A DNA stretch of 64,000 bases. Source: Flavobacteriales bacterium. Its GTDB lineage: Bacteria > Bacteroidota > Bacteroidia > Flavobacteriales_E > Vicingaceae. The translations under genes were made by a program, and so were the position numbers. Shown here piece by piece: positions 8,269 through 16,999 of this stretch. How positions within the stretch are numbered: the first letter of the stretch is position 1; every line of letters begins with the position of its first letter. Under the pieces are notes generated by a model. The model saw nothing but the letters and a program-made list of their open reading frames with translations. It was not told the DNA's origin and made no database searches. The stretch spans positions 1 to 64,000 of the forward strand of contig JAJCYO010000008.1 of NCBI GenBank assembly GCA_029262875.1. Direction: 5' to 3'.

Positions 8269-8592
8269 ATGTGGAAAGAAAGATTAAAGCTTTATGACGA
8301 ACTTGTTGCACAGTGCACGAGATTTGAAAGAAAAGGCAAAACCATGCCCTATACTTCGGCTAATGGCTACATGTTTTCTTTGTTAAACAAGGATGCACAG
8401 TTTGGCATTCGGTTCTCTAAAGAGGTGCAAGAGAACTATTTTCAAAAATTTGAGACTACCTTCTACAAGTCTTATGGAGCAACAATGAAAGGATACATCT
8501 TAATTCCAGATGCGCTCTTAGAAGACCAAAAATTATTTTGTGAGCTATTGGATGAGAGCTATGATTACGTAATGACATTAGAACCAAAATAA
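8269..8592 (+). CDS. Uncharacterised cytoplasmic protein
   Basis: A 107-residue soluble protein with no signal peptide or membrane segment. I do not recognise the family. The pattern of a helix, then YTSANGYMFSLLNKD, then FGIRFSKE faintly recalls TfoX-N/YjbR-like small alpha-beta proteins, but this is a weak impression. It lies one base before the aminotransferase gene, so it is probably the first gene of the aminotransferase/sulfotransferase operon and may be functionally linked to it. Confidence 0.6.
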   Translation: MWKERLKLYDELVAQCTRFERKGKTMPYTSANGYMFSLLNKDAQFGIRFSKEVQENYFQKFETTFYKSYGATMKGYILIPDALLEDQKLFCELLDESYDYVMTLEPK

Positions 8593-8593
8593 T

Positions 8594-9511
8594 ATGGTAC
8601 ACGGAACACACAATGCAGAGGCAGACAAAAGAAATGCAGCCATTAAAATCTTTATTAATGGAGAATTATTAGCTAGAGATGACGCTAAAATTTCCGTTTT
8701 TGATAGTGGCTATTTAGTAGGTGACGGAATATGGGAAGCGCTTCGTTTACATAATGACAAATTGGTTTTCTTGGATTTACACCTCAACAGAATGTGGGAG
8801 GCTGCAGCCACTATTGGCATGAATTTACCGTTTACAAAAGAGGAACTCACTGAGAATATATGGAAGACAATTAATGCTAACGATATGCACGACAATGTTC
8901 ATGTCCGTACCATGATAACCCGCGGCATAAAAAAGACACCTTCTCAAGATCCTCGATTAACAATTTCAGGCCCGAATGTGGTCATTATTGCAGAACATAA
9001 AAAAGCTTCAACAGAAAGCCAAGAAAAAGGAATTACATTATTTACATCAACTGTTAGGAGAGGCTCCCCAGATTACCTTGACCCAAGATTAAACTGTCAT
9101 AGTAAACTTCATGAAGTCCAAGCTTTGGTTCAGGCCATTGAAGCTGGAGCAGATGAAGCTCTAATGTTAGACGCCAATGGGTTTGTTGCTACATGTAATG
9201 CCACTAACTTTTTCATTGTAAAAGACAATGAAGTATGGACTTCTACTGGTCAATATTGTATGAATGGGATTACAAGAGCCAAAGTGATTGAAGCTTGTGC
9301 TAAAAACAACATCCCCTGTAAACAAAAGAATTTCTCTTTATATGATATTTATGGTGCTCAGGAAGCATTCGTAACTGGCACTTTTGGAGGATTAACACCC
9401 GTAACTAAAATTGATGGGAGAACTATCGGTGAAGGAAATTATGGCGATTTTACAAAAAAACTGAGTAAATTGTATCACCAATTGATTCAAGAAGAAATTG
9501 ATAAAAAATGA
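8594..9511 (+). CDS. Class IV PLP-dependent aminotransferase (BCAT-like)
   Basis: A 305-residue fold-type IV aminotransferase, the superfamily of branched-chain and D-amino-acid aminotransferases and aminodeoxychorismate lyase. The PLP lysine is K171 in LNCHSKLHEVQ. FDSGYLVGDGIWEALR and the phosphate-binding GITRAKVIEA and VTGTFGGLTPVT are present. The conserved glutamate that normally contacts the pyridine nitrogen (motif E-x-[STAGC]-x2-N) is replaced by T200 in ATCNATNFF. The next gene overlaps its stop by 4 bases (ATGA) and encodes a sulfotransferase-like protein; homologous halves are joined in plant BCAT-like proteins. The true substrate is unknown, so I give no gene symbol. Confidence 0.85.
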   Translation: MVHGTHNAEADKRNAAIKIFINGELLARDDAKISVFDSGYLVGDGIWEALRLHNDKLVFLDLHLNRMWEAAATIGMNLPFTKEELTENIWKTINANDMHDNVHVRTMITRGIKKTPSQDPRLTISGPNVVIIAEHKKASTESQEKGITLFTSTVRRGSPDYLDPRLNCHSKLHEVQALVQAIEAGADEALMLDANGFVATCNATNFFIVKDNEVWTSTGQYCMNGITRAKVIEACAKNNIPCKQKNFSLYDIYGAQEAFVTGTFGGLTPVTKIDGRTIGEGNYGDFTKKLSKLYHQLIQEEIDKK

Positions 9512-10242
9512 AATCAAAAGATGGTATAACAAGAATATGTTTGTGGTCTGGGCCAAGAAACATCTCAACCACCCTTATGTATTCTTTTGCTCAGAGAAAT
9601 GACACTACTGTTTTTGACGAACCATTATATGCGTATTACCTGTGCAATACCAACGCTGATGAATATCACCCTGGAGCTGATGATGTAATCGCTTCACAAG
9701 AAAATAATGGAAAAAAAGTAATTGAAATGATGATGGGTTACCATGACAAATCAGTTCTTTTCTTCAAGAACATGACACACCATTTATTAGGTTTAGATCG
9801 TTCTTTTATGAAAGATGTAGTGAACGTAATTCTAACTCGCGATCCGAAAGAAATGATACCCTCATTTGCAAAAGTTATTGAAAACCCTACAATCAATGAC
9901 ATTGGTTATGCCTTACATACTGAATTAGTGGATTATTTCGATAAGCATCAAATCAAGTATGTCATTTTAGATTCTAAAAAGATATTACTCAACCCAGAAA
10001 AGGTGCTCACTCAATTTTGTGAACAGATTGGAATTAATTTTGACCAAAATATGCTAAGGTGGGTTCCTGGTGCTCGAAAAGAAGATGGCGTATGGGCTAA
10101 ATATTGGTATCATAATGTACATCAATCGACCGGCTACATTCCTTATAAACCCAAGACTGAGCATTTTCCTGAGTCATTAAATCCTTTATTAGAGGAATGC
10201 ACACCCCATTATGAGAAGTTAGCGAAAAATGCCATTGGTTAA
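9508..10242 (+). CDS. Sulfotransferase-like P-loop protein
   Basis: A 244-residue cytosolic protein of the sulfotransferase-like P-loop superfamily. LWSGPRNISTTLMYSF at residues 12-27 corresponds to the 5'-phosphosulfate loop, and RDPKEMIPSF (R111, S119) to the 3'-phosphate-binding motif of PAPS enzymes. A later conserved block includes GVWAKYWYHNVHQSTGY. Real PAPS use is inferred, not shown. It is translationally coupled to the class IV aminotransferase by an ATGA overlap. Its 3' end overlaps the convergent DUF6973 gene by 4 bases. Confidence 0.78.
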   Translation: MKSKDGITRICLWSGPRNISTTLMYSFAQRNDTTVFDEPLYAYYLCNTNADEYHPGADDVIASQENNGKKVIEMMMGYHDKSVLFFKNMTHHLLGLDRSFMKDVVNVILTRDPKEMIPSFAKVIENPTINDIGYALHTELVDYFDKHQIKYVILDSKKILLNPEKVLTQFCEQIGINFDQNMLRWVPGARKEDGVWAKYWYHNVHQSTGYIPYKPKTEHFPESLNPLLEECTPHYEKLAKNAIG

Positions 10243-10853
10243 TCATCTGAATTAACTAAACATTTCTCATTTTCCCATTTTCCTTTAAGGTGTTCCTCTG
10301 GGATAATACTTCCATCACAATTTAAAAAATTACCCACTTCATCTTTTTTAATAATTTTACACCTTCCTTCCTTAACGGCTTCTATTACTAAGTATTTAAA
10401 TTCAAAAGTATCCGTCATTCGTCCAATTTTTATACCTACTCCATTATTAAAAAAATCCATATCAGAAGCAGCTTTATCGGGAAGCACCCCATCTTCTAAT
10501 TCTCCTTTCTTATAGGTTTTATAATTCCCTTTTTCATGTGCTTTTCCTAATTTTTTCGCTCTTTTCCATCCTATTTCATGTGTTAAACTTGCCATCCAAA
10601 AAGCATGTCTAAAAGCATCTATTTGTCCACTATTTCCGTTCCCACTCAGCAACTTTTCTTGCATCACAGATTTTGTTACTTTTCTTGCTTCCTCGGTAAT
10701 CTTCAACGCTTTTTTAGCCACAAAAGGATGGCAAATTACCCAGCACTTTTCTGGAGAGCTCAATTGCTTGAACTTCTTCACCTTAGATTTTTGAGCTGAC
10801 ACGTCCAAAATCAAAAGGAAAAATAGGGGAATGATCAAATATTTTAACCTCAT
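10239..10853 (-). CDS. Secreted DUF6973-type protein
   Basis: A 204-residue protein with an N-terminal signal peptide (residues 1-20, ending VSAQ). The core has the motif GQIDAFRHAFWMASLTHEIG, which I recognise as the DUF6973 signature (N/G-x-x-DAFRHAxW), and a later DKAASDMDFFNNGVG. The paired His and acidic residues suggest a metal site or hydrolase, but no activity is established. It is convergent with the sulfotransferase-like gene (4-base overlap) and divergent from the E2 gene. Confidence 0.65.
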   Translation of the reverse strand: MRLKYLIIPLFFLLILDVSAQKSKVKKFKQLSSPEKCWVICHPFVAKKALKITEEARKVTKSVMQEKLLSGNGNSGQIDAFRHAFWMASLTHEIGWKRAKKLGKAHEKGNYKTYKKGELEDGVLPDKAASDMDFFNNGVGIKIGRMTDTFEFKYLVIEAVKEGRCKIIKKDEVGNFLNCDGSIIPEEHLKGKWENEKCLVNSDD

Positions 10854-10894
10854 TCTTAATCCATTATTAAACCACTAAATTATAGCCAAAATAC

Positions 10895-10925
10895 TTAGAA
10901 AAATAGATTTTTTAAGCTATTTTTG
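10895..10925 (+). promoter_or_regulatory. Candidate promoter of the 2-oxoacid dehydrogenase E2 gene
   Basis: TTAG at 10895-10898, a 19-base spacer and TATTTTTG at 10918-10925 match the Bacteroidota promoter pattern (one mismatch in the -33 box, none in the -7 box). The -7 element lies within the inverted repeat aagcta-tttttg-tagctt (10914-10931), which could be an operator or chance. The ATG is at 10967. Confidence 0.55.
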
Positions 10926-10966
10926 TAGCTTTCAGAAAAATACAATTTAAAAGGATTAAATAGCAT

Positions 10967-12313
10967 ATGGCGCAAGTTGAATTGATAATGCCTAAAATGG
11001 GTGAAAGTGTAGCAGAAGCAACTATTACAAGTTGGTTGAAGGAGGTAGGTGATACCATTGAGGCAGATGAATCTGTAGTAGAAATTGCAACTGACAAAGT
11101 GGATTCTGAAGTTCCTTCGACCGCTGAAGGAGTTTTGATTAAAAAACTATTTAATGAAGGTGATGTTGTTCAAGTAGGTGAAGCAATTGCTATAATTGGC
11201 GCTGAAGGTGAAGCTGCTGCTGATGCACCAAGTGCTGAACCTCAAAAAGAAGTCGTAAAAGAAGAAACGTCAGCTCCAGTGCTTGAAACACCAGTAGTTG
11301 CTGAAAGCGCTACAATAACTGCTCCTGCTATTGCAGAAAAAATCGGAAAGAATTCAGATACAGGTAAATTTTATTCACCATTGGTGAGAAGTATTGCCGA
11401 AAAAGAAGGTGTTTCGCTTAATGAGCTTGAAACAATTAATGGTTCTGGTAAAGATGGAAGAGTGACGAAAAAAGACATTCTAAATTACTTGCCAAATAGA
11501 ACACAAGAGGTTGCTACTTCTACCTCAACTTCAACAAATGGAGCTGCAAAGCCACAACCTCAGGTTAAATCTGAACCACAACAGGCTAATGTTTCTGTTT
11601 CTGCTGGTGATGAAATCATTGAGATGGATAGAATGAGAAAACTCATTGCTAATCATATGGTGATGTCTAAACAAACATCCCCTCATGTAACTTCATATGT
11701 GGAAGCAGACATGACGAACATAGTAAACTGGAGAAACAAAGTTAAAAACGAATTTATAACAAGAGAAAACGAAAAAATCACTTTCACTCCAATTATCATG
11801 GAGGCCATTGTAAAAGCGATTAAAGATTTTCCTATGATTAACATTTCTGTTGATGGCGACAACATCATTAAAAGAAAAAACATCAACTTAGGTATGGCTA
11901 CTGCTCTACCTTCTGGTAATTTAATTGTTCCTGTTATTAAAAATGCGGATCAATTAAATTTAGTTGGTTTAACCAAAGCGGTCAATGATTTAGCAAACAG
12001 AGCAAGAAATAATCAACTTAATCCTGATGATATTGCTGGAGGAACTTATACGGTAACCAATGTAGGTTCTTTTGGAAATGTTATGGGAACACCAATTATA
12101 AATCAACCACAAGTAGCTATTATGGCTGTGGGAGCAATACAAAAGAAGCCAGCTGTTATTGAGACACCAAGTGGAGATGCCATTGCTATTCGCCATAAAA
12201 TGTTCTTATCACATGCCTATGACCATAGAGTTGTAGATGGTGCTTTAGGCGGCATGTTTGTTAGAAAAGTAGCTGATTATCTTGAAGAATTTGATGTTAA
12301 TCGAGAATTTTAA
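10967..12313 (+). CDS. 2-oxo acid dehydrogenase E2 (dihydrolipoamide acyltransferase)
   Basis: The E2 core of a 2-oxoacid dehydrogenase complex, which moves acyl groups from lipoamide to CoA. The 448-residue protein shows a lipoyl domain with the lipoylated lysine K44 in EIATDKVDSE, an Ala/Glu/Pro-rich linker, an E1/E3-binding domain near residues 132-168 (SPLVRSIAEKEGV), a second linker and the catalytic acyltransferase domain ending in HAYDHRVVDG (H420, D424). One lipoyl domain and overall similarity favour a branched-chain 2-oxoacid E2 (bkdB type), but pyruvate or 2-oxoglutarate cannot be excluded. No E1 or E3 gene is adjacent, and the flanking genes are unrelated. Confidence 0.88.
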   Translation: MAQVELIMPKMGESVAEATITSWLKEVGDTIEADESVVEIATDKVDSEVPSTAEGVLIKKLFNEGDVVQVGEAIAIIGAEGEAAADAPSAEPQKEVVKEETSAPVLETPVVAESATITAPAIAEKIGKNSDTGKFYSPLVRSIAEKEGVSLNELETINGSGKDGRVTKKDILNYLPNRTQEVATSTSTSTNGAAKPQPQVKSEPQQANVSVSAGDEIIEMDRMRKLIANHMVMSKQTSPHVTSYVEADMTNIVNWRNKVKNEFITRENEKITFTPIIMEAIVKAIKDFPMINISVDGDNIIKRKNINLGMATALPSGNLIVPVIKNADQLNLVGLTKAVNDLANRARNNQLNPDDIAGGTYTVTNVGSFGNVMGTPIINQPQVAIMAVGAIQKKPAVIETPSGDAIAIRHKMFLSHAYDHRVVDGALGGMFVRKVADYLEEFDVNREF

Positions 12314-12346
12314 TAAATTGGTAGAACTTATTGTTGACATTTATAA

Positions 12347-12377
12347 TTTGAAATAAGGTACAAATAAAATATATTTG
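12347..12377 (+). promoter_or_regulatory. Promoter of the PorE-like gene cluster
   Basis: TTTG at 12347-12350, exactly 19 bases, then TATATTTG at 12370-12377: a full match to the Bacteroidota consensus TTTG-N19-TAnnTTTG. The first gene starts at 12411, implying a leader of about 25 bases. Confidence 0.75.
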
Positions 12378-12410
12378 CAACTATATATAAAATACGAGAG
12401 GATTTAACTC

Positions 12411-14726
12411 ATGAAAAAGATAGCCCTAATAATTACTTTTAGCTTTGCATTGATCAACCTTAATGCTCAAGACGAGACATTTAGACAAAGTTTTTTGGAA
12501 GCCAATACGTTGATGGAAGAAAACCAATACAATGTGGCTTTACCCATATGGTTAAAATTACAAGCTGAACAACCGGCTAACTTCAACGTGAACTACAAAG
12601 TTGGTGTTTGTTATATCCATTCTGCAAACGATAAAAGAAAAGCTTTGAACTACCTGGTAAAGGCGGTTCAAAACACAACAAAGAATTACGACCCATTTTC
12701 ATCTTCAGAAAAAAAATCACCCATCGAATCTTACTTTTATTTAGCAAGGGCTTACCATATCAACTATGAATTGGATAACGCAATGCTTAATTATAACTCG
12801 TTTAAAGAAAAGATTACAAAAAAACATTACCTGTTTAACGAAGTTGACCACCATATTGATCAATGTAAAAATGCAAAAATTGCTGTAGAGAACCCTGTTA
12901 ACATTAAAGTTAGTAACATGGGAAGTTTGATTAACTCTCCTGCTGGAGATTATAGCCCAGTTTTGTCAATTGATGAATCTACAATATATTTTACTTCACG
13001 TAGAATTAGAAAAGACAGTTCTAATTACTACATCAAAGATGTTTCAGATGGTAAGCATTATGAAGACATTTATGTATCTCACAATTATGATGGAGTATGG
13101 ACAGAACCAGAATTATTAGGAATTAATACAGAAGGTCATGAGGCCACAGTAAATATTTCAACTGATGGGCAAACATTATTCATTTACAAGGATGATGATG
13201 GAGATGGTAATATCTATATCAGTAATTTAGAAGATGGAGAATGGTCTATTCCAAGTAAATTAGGATCAGACATTAATCTTGAATCAAGAGAAACTCATGC
13301 TCACATCTCTCCTGATGGTGATTTTCTTTATTTCGTTAGTGATCGAAAAAAGGGACTGGGAGGACAAGATATTTACATGTGTAAAAAATTGCCAAATGGT
13401 GAATGGGCAAAAGCTCAAAATATTGGAGATGTAATTAATACACCATATGACGAAGATGGAGTGTTTATTCACCCTGATGGAAAAACCATGTACTTTAGTT
13501 CTAAAGGACACAATAGCATAGGTGCTTACGATATTTTTTATTCTATAAAAGATGATGCTGGAAACTGGTCTAAACCGGTAAACATGGGATACCCAGTGAA
13601 CTCAACTGACAATGATGTATTTTTTGTAACCTCAGCAGATGGAAAAAGAGGTTATTATTCTTCTTTTCAAGAAAAAGGGTATGGAGAAAAAGATATTTAT
13701 AAAATATCCTTAGAAGATGCTTCTGCCAAACCATTAACACTGTTAACTGGTTACATTAAAGTTATCGGACAAGAACAAACACCAGATGATGCTGTTATCA
13801 CTGTTACAAATAACGAAACAGATGAAAGAGAAAAAATATACAAACCACGTAAGAAAGATGGTAAATTCAGTATTATTTTAGAACCAGGAAATGATTATCA
13901 CATTGTTTATTCCGCTGCCGGATTTAAACAAGAAGAGGACTTATACATTCCGCCAATTTCTGCTTATCAAGAAATTAATAGAGGGATTAATTTAGATGAT
14001 GTTGTATTTGGTGATCCTGGAGACACAAGCAATGTTGCTAATAACAACAATAATACAAATACCAACAACAATAATTCTAACACTAATAATAATGATAACA
14101 ACTGGAATTATGATAAAAATGCAGAGTTAGAAAAATTAAAAGCGGTAATAAACACTTTAAAAGCTCAAATTGAAGAACTTAAAGACCAATTGGCTAAAAG
14201 TTTAAACAATACCAATACAGCAACAGATAATACGAACGACAGTAGAGTTGCTGCTTTAGAAGCAATTATAGATGATCTTAAGAAACAAATTGAAGGTTTA
14301 TCGGCTAATAACAGTACAAACGATGTTAATACAAACTATACGCCAACTGGAAATATCATAGCTTCTTACCAAGAGTACTTTAATTATAACGTTAAAAGTG
14401 TAAACACTTCTAATGCAAAATATAAAGACATGGTAAACAAAGCCTATGATAAGTTAAAATCAACTGGTAAAATTACTATTGAAATCGAATCTAGTGCGTC
14501 TCATGTTCCAACGAAAACCTATGGAACAAATTCTAATTTAGCTTCAAAAAGGGCTAATGCTGCAAAAGAGAGCATTATGAAATCGTTATTAGCAAAAGGC
14601 GTTAAAAAAGAAAACATCATCATTACTAACGTTAATTCTAATGTTGCTGGCCCCAAGTATAACAGCGACTTTAATAATACAAGTGTGTATGAAAAATACC
14701 AGTATGTTATTATTAAGATAAGATAA
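12411..14726 (+). CDS. PorE-like TPR / PD40 propeller / OmpA protein (paralog 1)
   Basis: A 771-residue exported protein with the domain order of the T9SS component PorE: signal peptide (residues 1-19, LNAQ), TPR helices (about 20-165), a PD40 beta-propeller (about 170-430; for example SPDGDFLYFVSDRKKGLGG and YFSSKGHNSIGAYDIF), a carboxypeptidase-regulatory-like fold (about 440-520), an Asn/Thr-rich linker (about 540-570), coiled coil, and an OmpA-like C-terminus (about 645-771). In the OmpA part ESSASHVP replaces the usual GHTD, but LASKRANAAKESI keeps the Arg helix. It is likely periplasmic and anchored to peptidoglycan. It is first of three tandem paralogs with a strong promoter upstream. 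Which, if any, is the true porE is uncertain. Confidence 0.8.
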   Translation: MKKIALIITFSFALINLNAQDETFRQSFLEANTLMEENQYNVALPIWLKLQAEQPANFNVNYKVGVCYIHSANDKRKALNYLVKAVQNTTKNYDPFSSSEKKSPIESYFYLARAYHINYELDNAMLNYNSFKEKITKKHYLFNEVDHHIDQCKNAKIAVENPVNIKVSNMGSLINSPAGDYSPVLSIDESTIYFTSRRIRKDSSNYYIKDVSDGKHYEDIYVSHNYDGVWTEPELLGINTEGHEATVNISTDGQTLFIYKDDDGDGNIYISNLEDGEWSIPSKLGSDINLESRETHAHISPDGDFLYFVSDRKKGLGGQDIYMCKKLPNGEWAKAQNIGDVINTPYDEDGVFIHPDGKTMYFSSKGHNSIGAYDIFYSIKDDAGNWSKPVNMGYPVNSTDNDVFFVTSADGKRGYYSSFQEKGYGEKDIYKISLEDASAKPLTLLTGYIKVIGQEQTPDDAVITVTNNETDEREKIYKPRKKDGKFSIILEPGNDYHIVYSAAGFKQEEDLYIPPISAYQEINRGINLDDVVFGDPGDTSNVANNNNNTNTNNNNSNTNNNDNNWNYDKNAELEKLKAVINTLKAQIEELKDQLAKSLNNTNTATDNTNDSRVAALEAIIDDLKKQIEGLSANNSTNDVNTNYTPTGNIIASYQEYFNYNVKSVNTSNAKYKDMVNKAYDKLKSTGKITIEIESSASHVPTKTYGTNSNLASKRANAAKESIMKSLLAKGVKKENIIITNVNSNVAGPKYNSDFNNTSVYEKYQYVIIKIR

Positions 14727-14736
14727 GGAGCCATCT

Positions 14737-16899
14737 ATGAAAAATCAATCTTTCGGTGTTCATAATTCTAAAAGCCTGCTTACAACTGTTTTTGGAACAG
14801 TACTAAGCATTTTGTTATTGGCTGGTACTTGTTACTCCCAAAAACCGACTAAAGAGGAAAAAAGATTGTATAAAAAAGCTAAAAAACAGCTTGCCAACGA
14901 AGATTTTAAAAACGCACAGGCTAACTATTTAAAGTTAGTTGAAATGAATGCAACAGATGAAATTTATAATTTTGAAGGAGGCTTAAGTTTTTATTTTGCA
15001 GATTTTGAAAGAGCTAAATGTATTCCACTCTTCGAAGCAACTTTAGCTAACTCTAAAGAAGACACTATCCCGGAAATATATTATTACTTAGCAAGAGCAT
15101 ATCACTTTAATGGTGAGTATGAAAAATCAAGAGAAGCTTTTAATAAATTTAAGCCCTTTATTAAGACGAATTCTAAATCTGGGCAAGAGCTCATGAAACA
15201 ATCAGAATATTACATTAAGATTAGTGACAATGGAAAAAAGTATTTAGCTGACAAAAATGAAAATATTGTTGTTACCAATTTATCCAATAAAATTAACTCC
15301 TCTTATGGCGAATATGCACCTGTATTAAAAGAAAATGATAACGTACTTCTTTTTACTTCTAGAAGAAAAATAGGTAATAGTAAAAAAACAGATAAAGATT
15401 TACTACCATACGAAAATGTGTATGTTGCGAAAAAAGCAAATGATGAATGGGAATTAATAACGGATCAAGCTGAAATTGAAAAATATATTCCTAAGAATTT
15501 AAACTCAAAAAAACACGATGCTGGTATAATCTACTCTTCAGATGGAAAAACATTATACACTTACAAAGATGATGTTATCTGGAAATCAATTTTAGAAAAT
15601 GGTAAGTGGTCAAAATTAGTCGAATTAGATAAAAATATAAACTCTAGTCAATATAACATTCCTAGTGTTTGTCTTTCAAAAGATGGGAACACCATTTTCT
15701 TTGTATCCTATCGTAAAGATGGAATAGGTGGAAAAGACATTTATAAATCTGTAAAAAATAGCGAGGGGAATTGGAGTACAGCGGAAAATTTGGGTGAAAC
15801 AATTAATACTAAATTTGATGAAGACTCCCCTTATCTTTCAGAAGATGGTAATACACTTTATTTTTCATCGAAAGGTCACGAAGGTATTGGTGGATATGAC
15901 ATCTTTAAAAGCCAACTGACAAACGGTAACTGGGGTTCTCCTGAAAACATGGGGATTCCTATTAATTCCGCTGTAGATGATATCTATATGGTTTTAGATA
16001 AGGATGCAAAAAATGGGTTTTTCGCCTCTGCTCGAGATGGAGGAATAGGTGGAATGGACATTTATAGCTTATGCATGCACTGTCCAACAAAAATTACAAA
16101 TGCTGTAAATGGATTATTAGTTGATAATAGTGATGCTCCTCTTAACAATGGATCCATCACAATGAAAAACGTTAGTTCAGATAACACTTTAGGAACATAC
16201 CAAACTGATGAAGGTAAATTTTCTATCACAACTGAAAACACAGGAAAACATGAGTTAATAGTTGAAGCTCCAGAATATGAAAAACAAATCGTCTTCATTG
16301 AATTGCCAAACACTTCATCAGAGTCTGATGTAAAAATCCAATTAAATCAATTTCAAAAAGAAGAAGAGACCTATCAAATTATAACCTTAACCAGTAATAA
16401 ACTTGGGCTAAATGAATCTGACACCATTAAGGTAGCAAAAATCATTGCAGATGTTCCAACAAATGTAGATGTTCCAACAAATAATGACTCTAATTTAATA
16501 AATGATGTTAATCTATCATCAGGAGAGATTATTGGTTCATATCAAGAGTTCTTTGGTTACAATCTAAAGGAGATAAATGCTTCGAATGCTGAATTCTTGA
16601 AAATGTTGAATGCTGCTACGAATAAAACCAAAAATGGAAAGAAAATATTCATAAGCATAGAATCGAGTGCGTCAAGAGTATCAACAAAAGAATTTAGAAC
16701 CAATATTAAATTGGCTTCAGAAAGGGGTGACGATGCAAAAAAATTAATCGTTAAACTGTTAACTGATAAAGGCGTAAATAAAGACGATATTGTTGTCAAC
16801 GCTATTAATTCTTATGTAAGTGGTCCAAAGTATAGTGGAGATTATAAAAACACTGAGAAGTACAAAAAATTCCAATACGTTAAAATAGATATAAAGTAA
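14737..16899 (+). CDS. PorE-like TPR / PD40 propeller / OmpA protein (paralog 2)
   Basis: A 720-residue paralog of the upstream gene, 10 bases after it and surely in the same operon. The order is signal sequence (about residues 1-35; LLLAGTCYSQ, not a good lipobox), TPR (about 40-165), PD40 propeller (about 175-440; LYFSSKGHEGIGGYDIF is nearly identical to its neighbours), a carboxypeptidase-regulatory-like domain (about 450-530), a short linker without the poly-Asn tract, and an OmpA-like C-terminus (about 590-720) with ESSASRVS and LASERGDDAKKLI. It has no coiled coil like that of paralog 1. A role in T9SS or envelope anchoring is inferred from architecture. Confidence 0.8.
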   Translation: MKNQSFGVHNSKSLLTTVFGTVLSILLLAGTCYSQKPTKEEKRLYKKAKKQLANEDFKNAQANYLKLVEMNATDEIYNFEGGLSFYFADFERAKCIPLFEATLANSKEDTIPEIYYYLARAYHFNGEYEKSREAFNKFKPFIKTNSKSGQELMKQSEYYIKISDNGKKYLADKNENIVVTNLSNKINSSYGEYAPVLKENDNVLLFTSRRKIGNSKKTDKDLLPYENVYVAKKANDEWELITDQAEIEKYIPKNLNSKKHDAGIIYSSDGKTLYTYKDDVIWKSILENGKWSKLVELDKNINSSQYNIPSVCLSKDGNTIFFVSYRKDGIGGKDIYKSVKNSEGNWSTAENLGETINTKFDEDSPYLSEDGNTLYFSSKGHEGIGGYDIFKSQLTNGNWGSPENMGIPINSAVDDIYMVLDKDAKNGFFASARDGGIGGMDIYSLCMHCPTKITNAVNGLLVDNSDAPLNNGSITMKNVSSDNTLGTYQTDEGKFSITTENTGKHELIVEAPEYEKQIVFIELPNTSSESDVKIQLNQFQKEEETYQIITLTSNKLGLNESDTIKVAKIIADVPTNVDVPTNNDSNLINDVNLSSGEIIGSYQEFFGYNLKEINASNAEFLKMLNAATNKTKNGKKIFISIESSASRVSTKEFRTNIKLASERGDDAKKLIVKLLTDKGVNKDDIVVNAINSYVSGPKYSGDYKNTEKYKKFQYVKIDIK

Positions 16900-16999
16900 T
16901 CGCCTTTACAGTCTCTCATTTTCTTTTTAAATACCCAAAAAAGTAATACATTTATGTTTTGGTATTGATTTTGCAATTTAACTAATCAAATTTGTTTAT

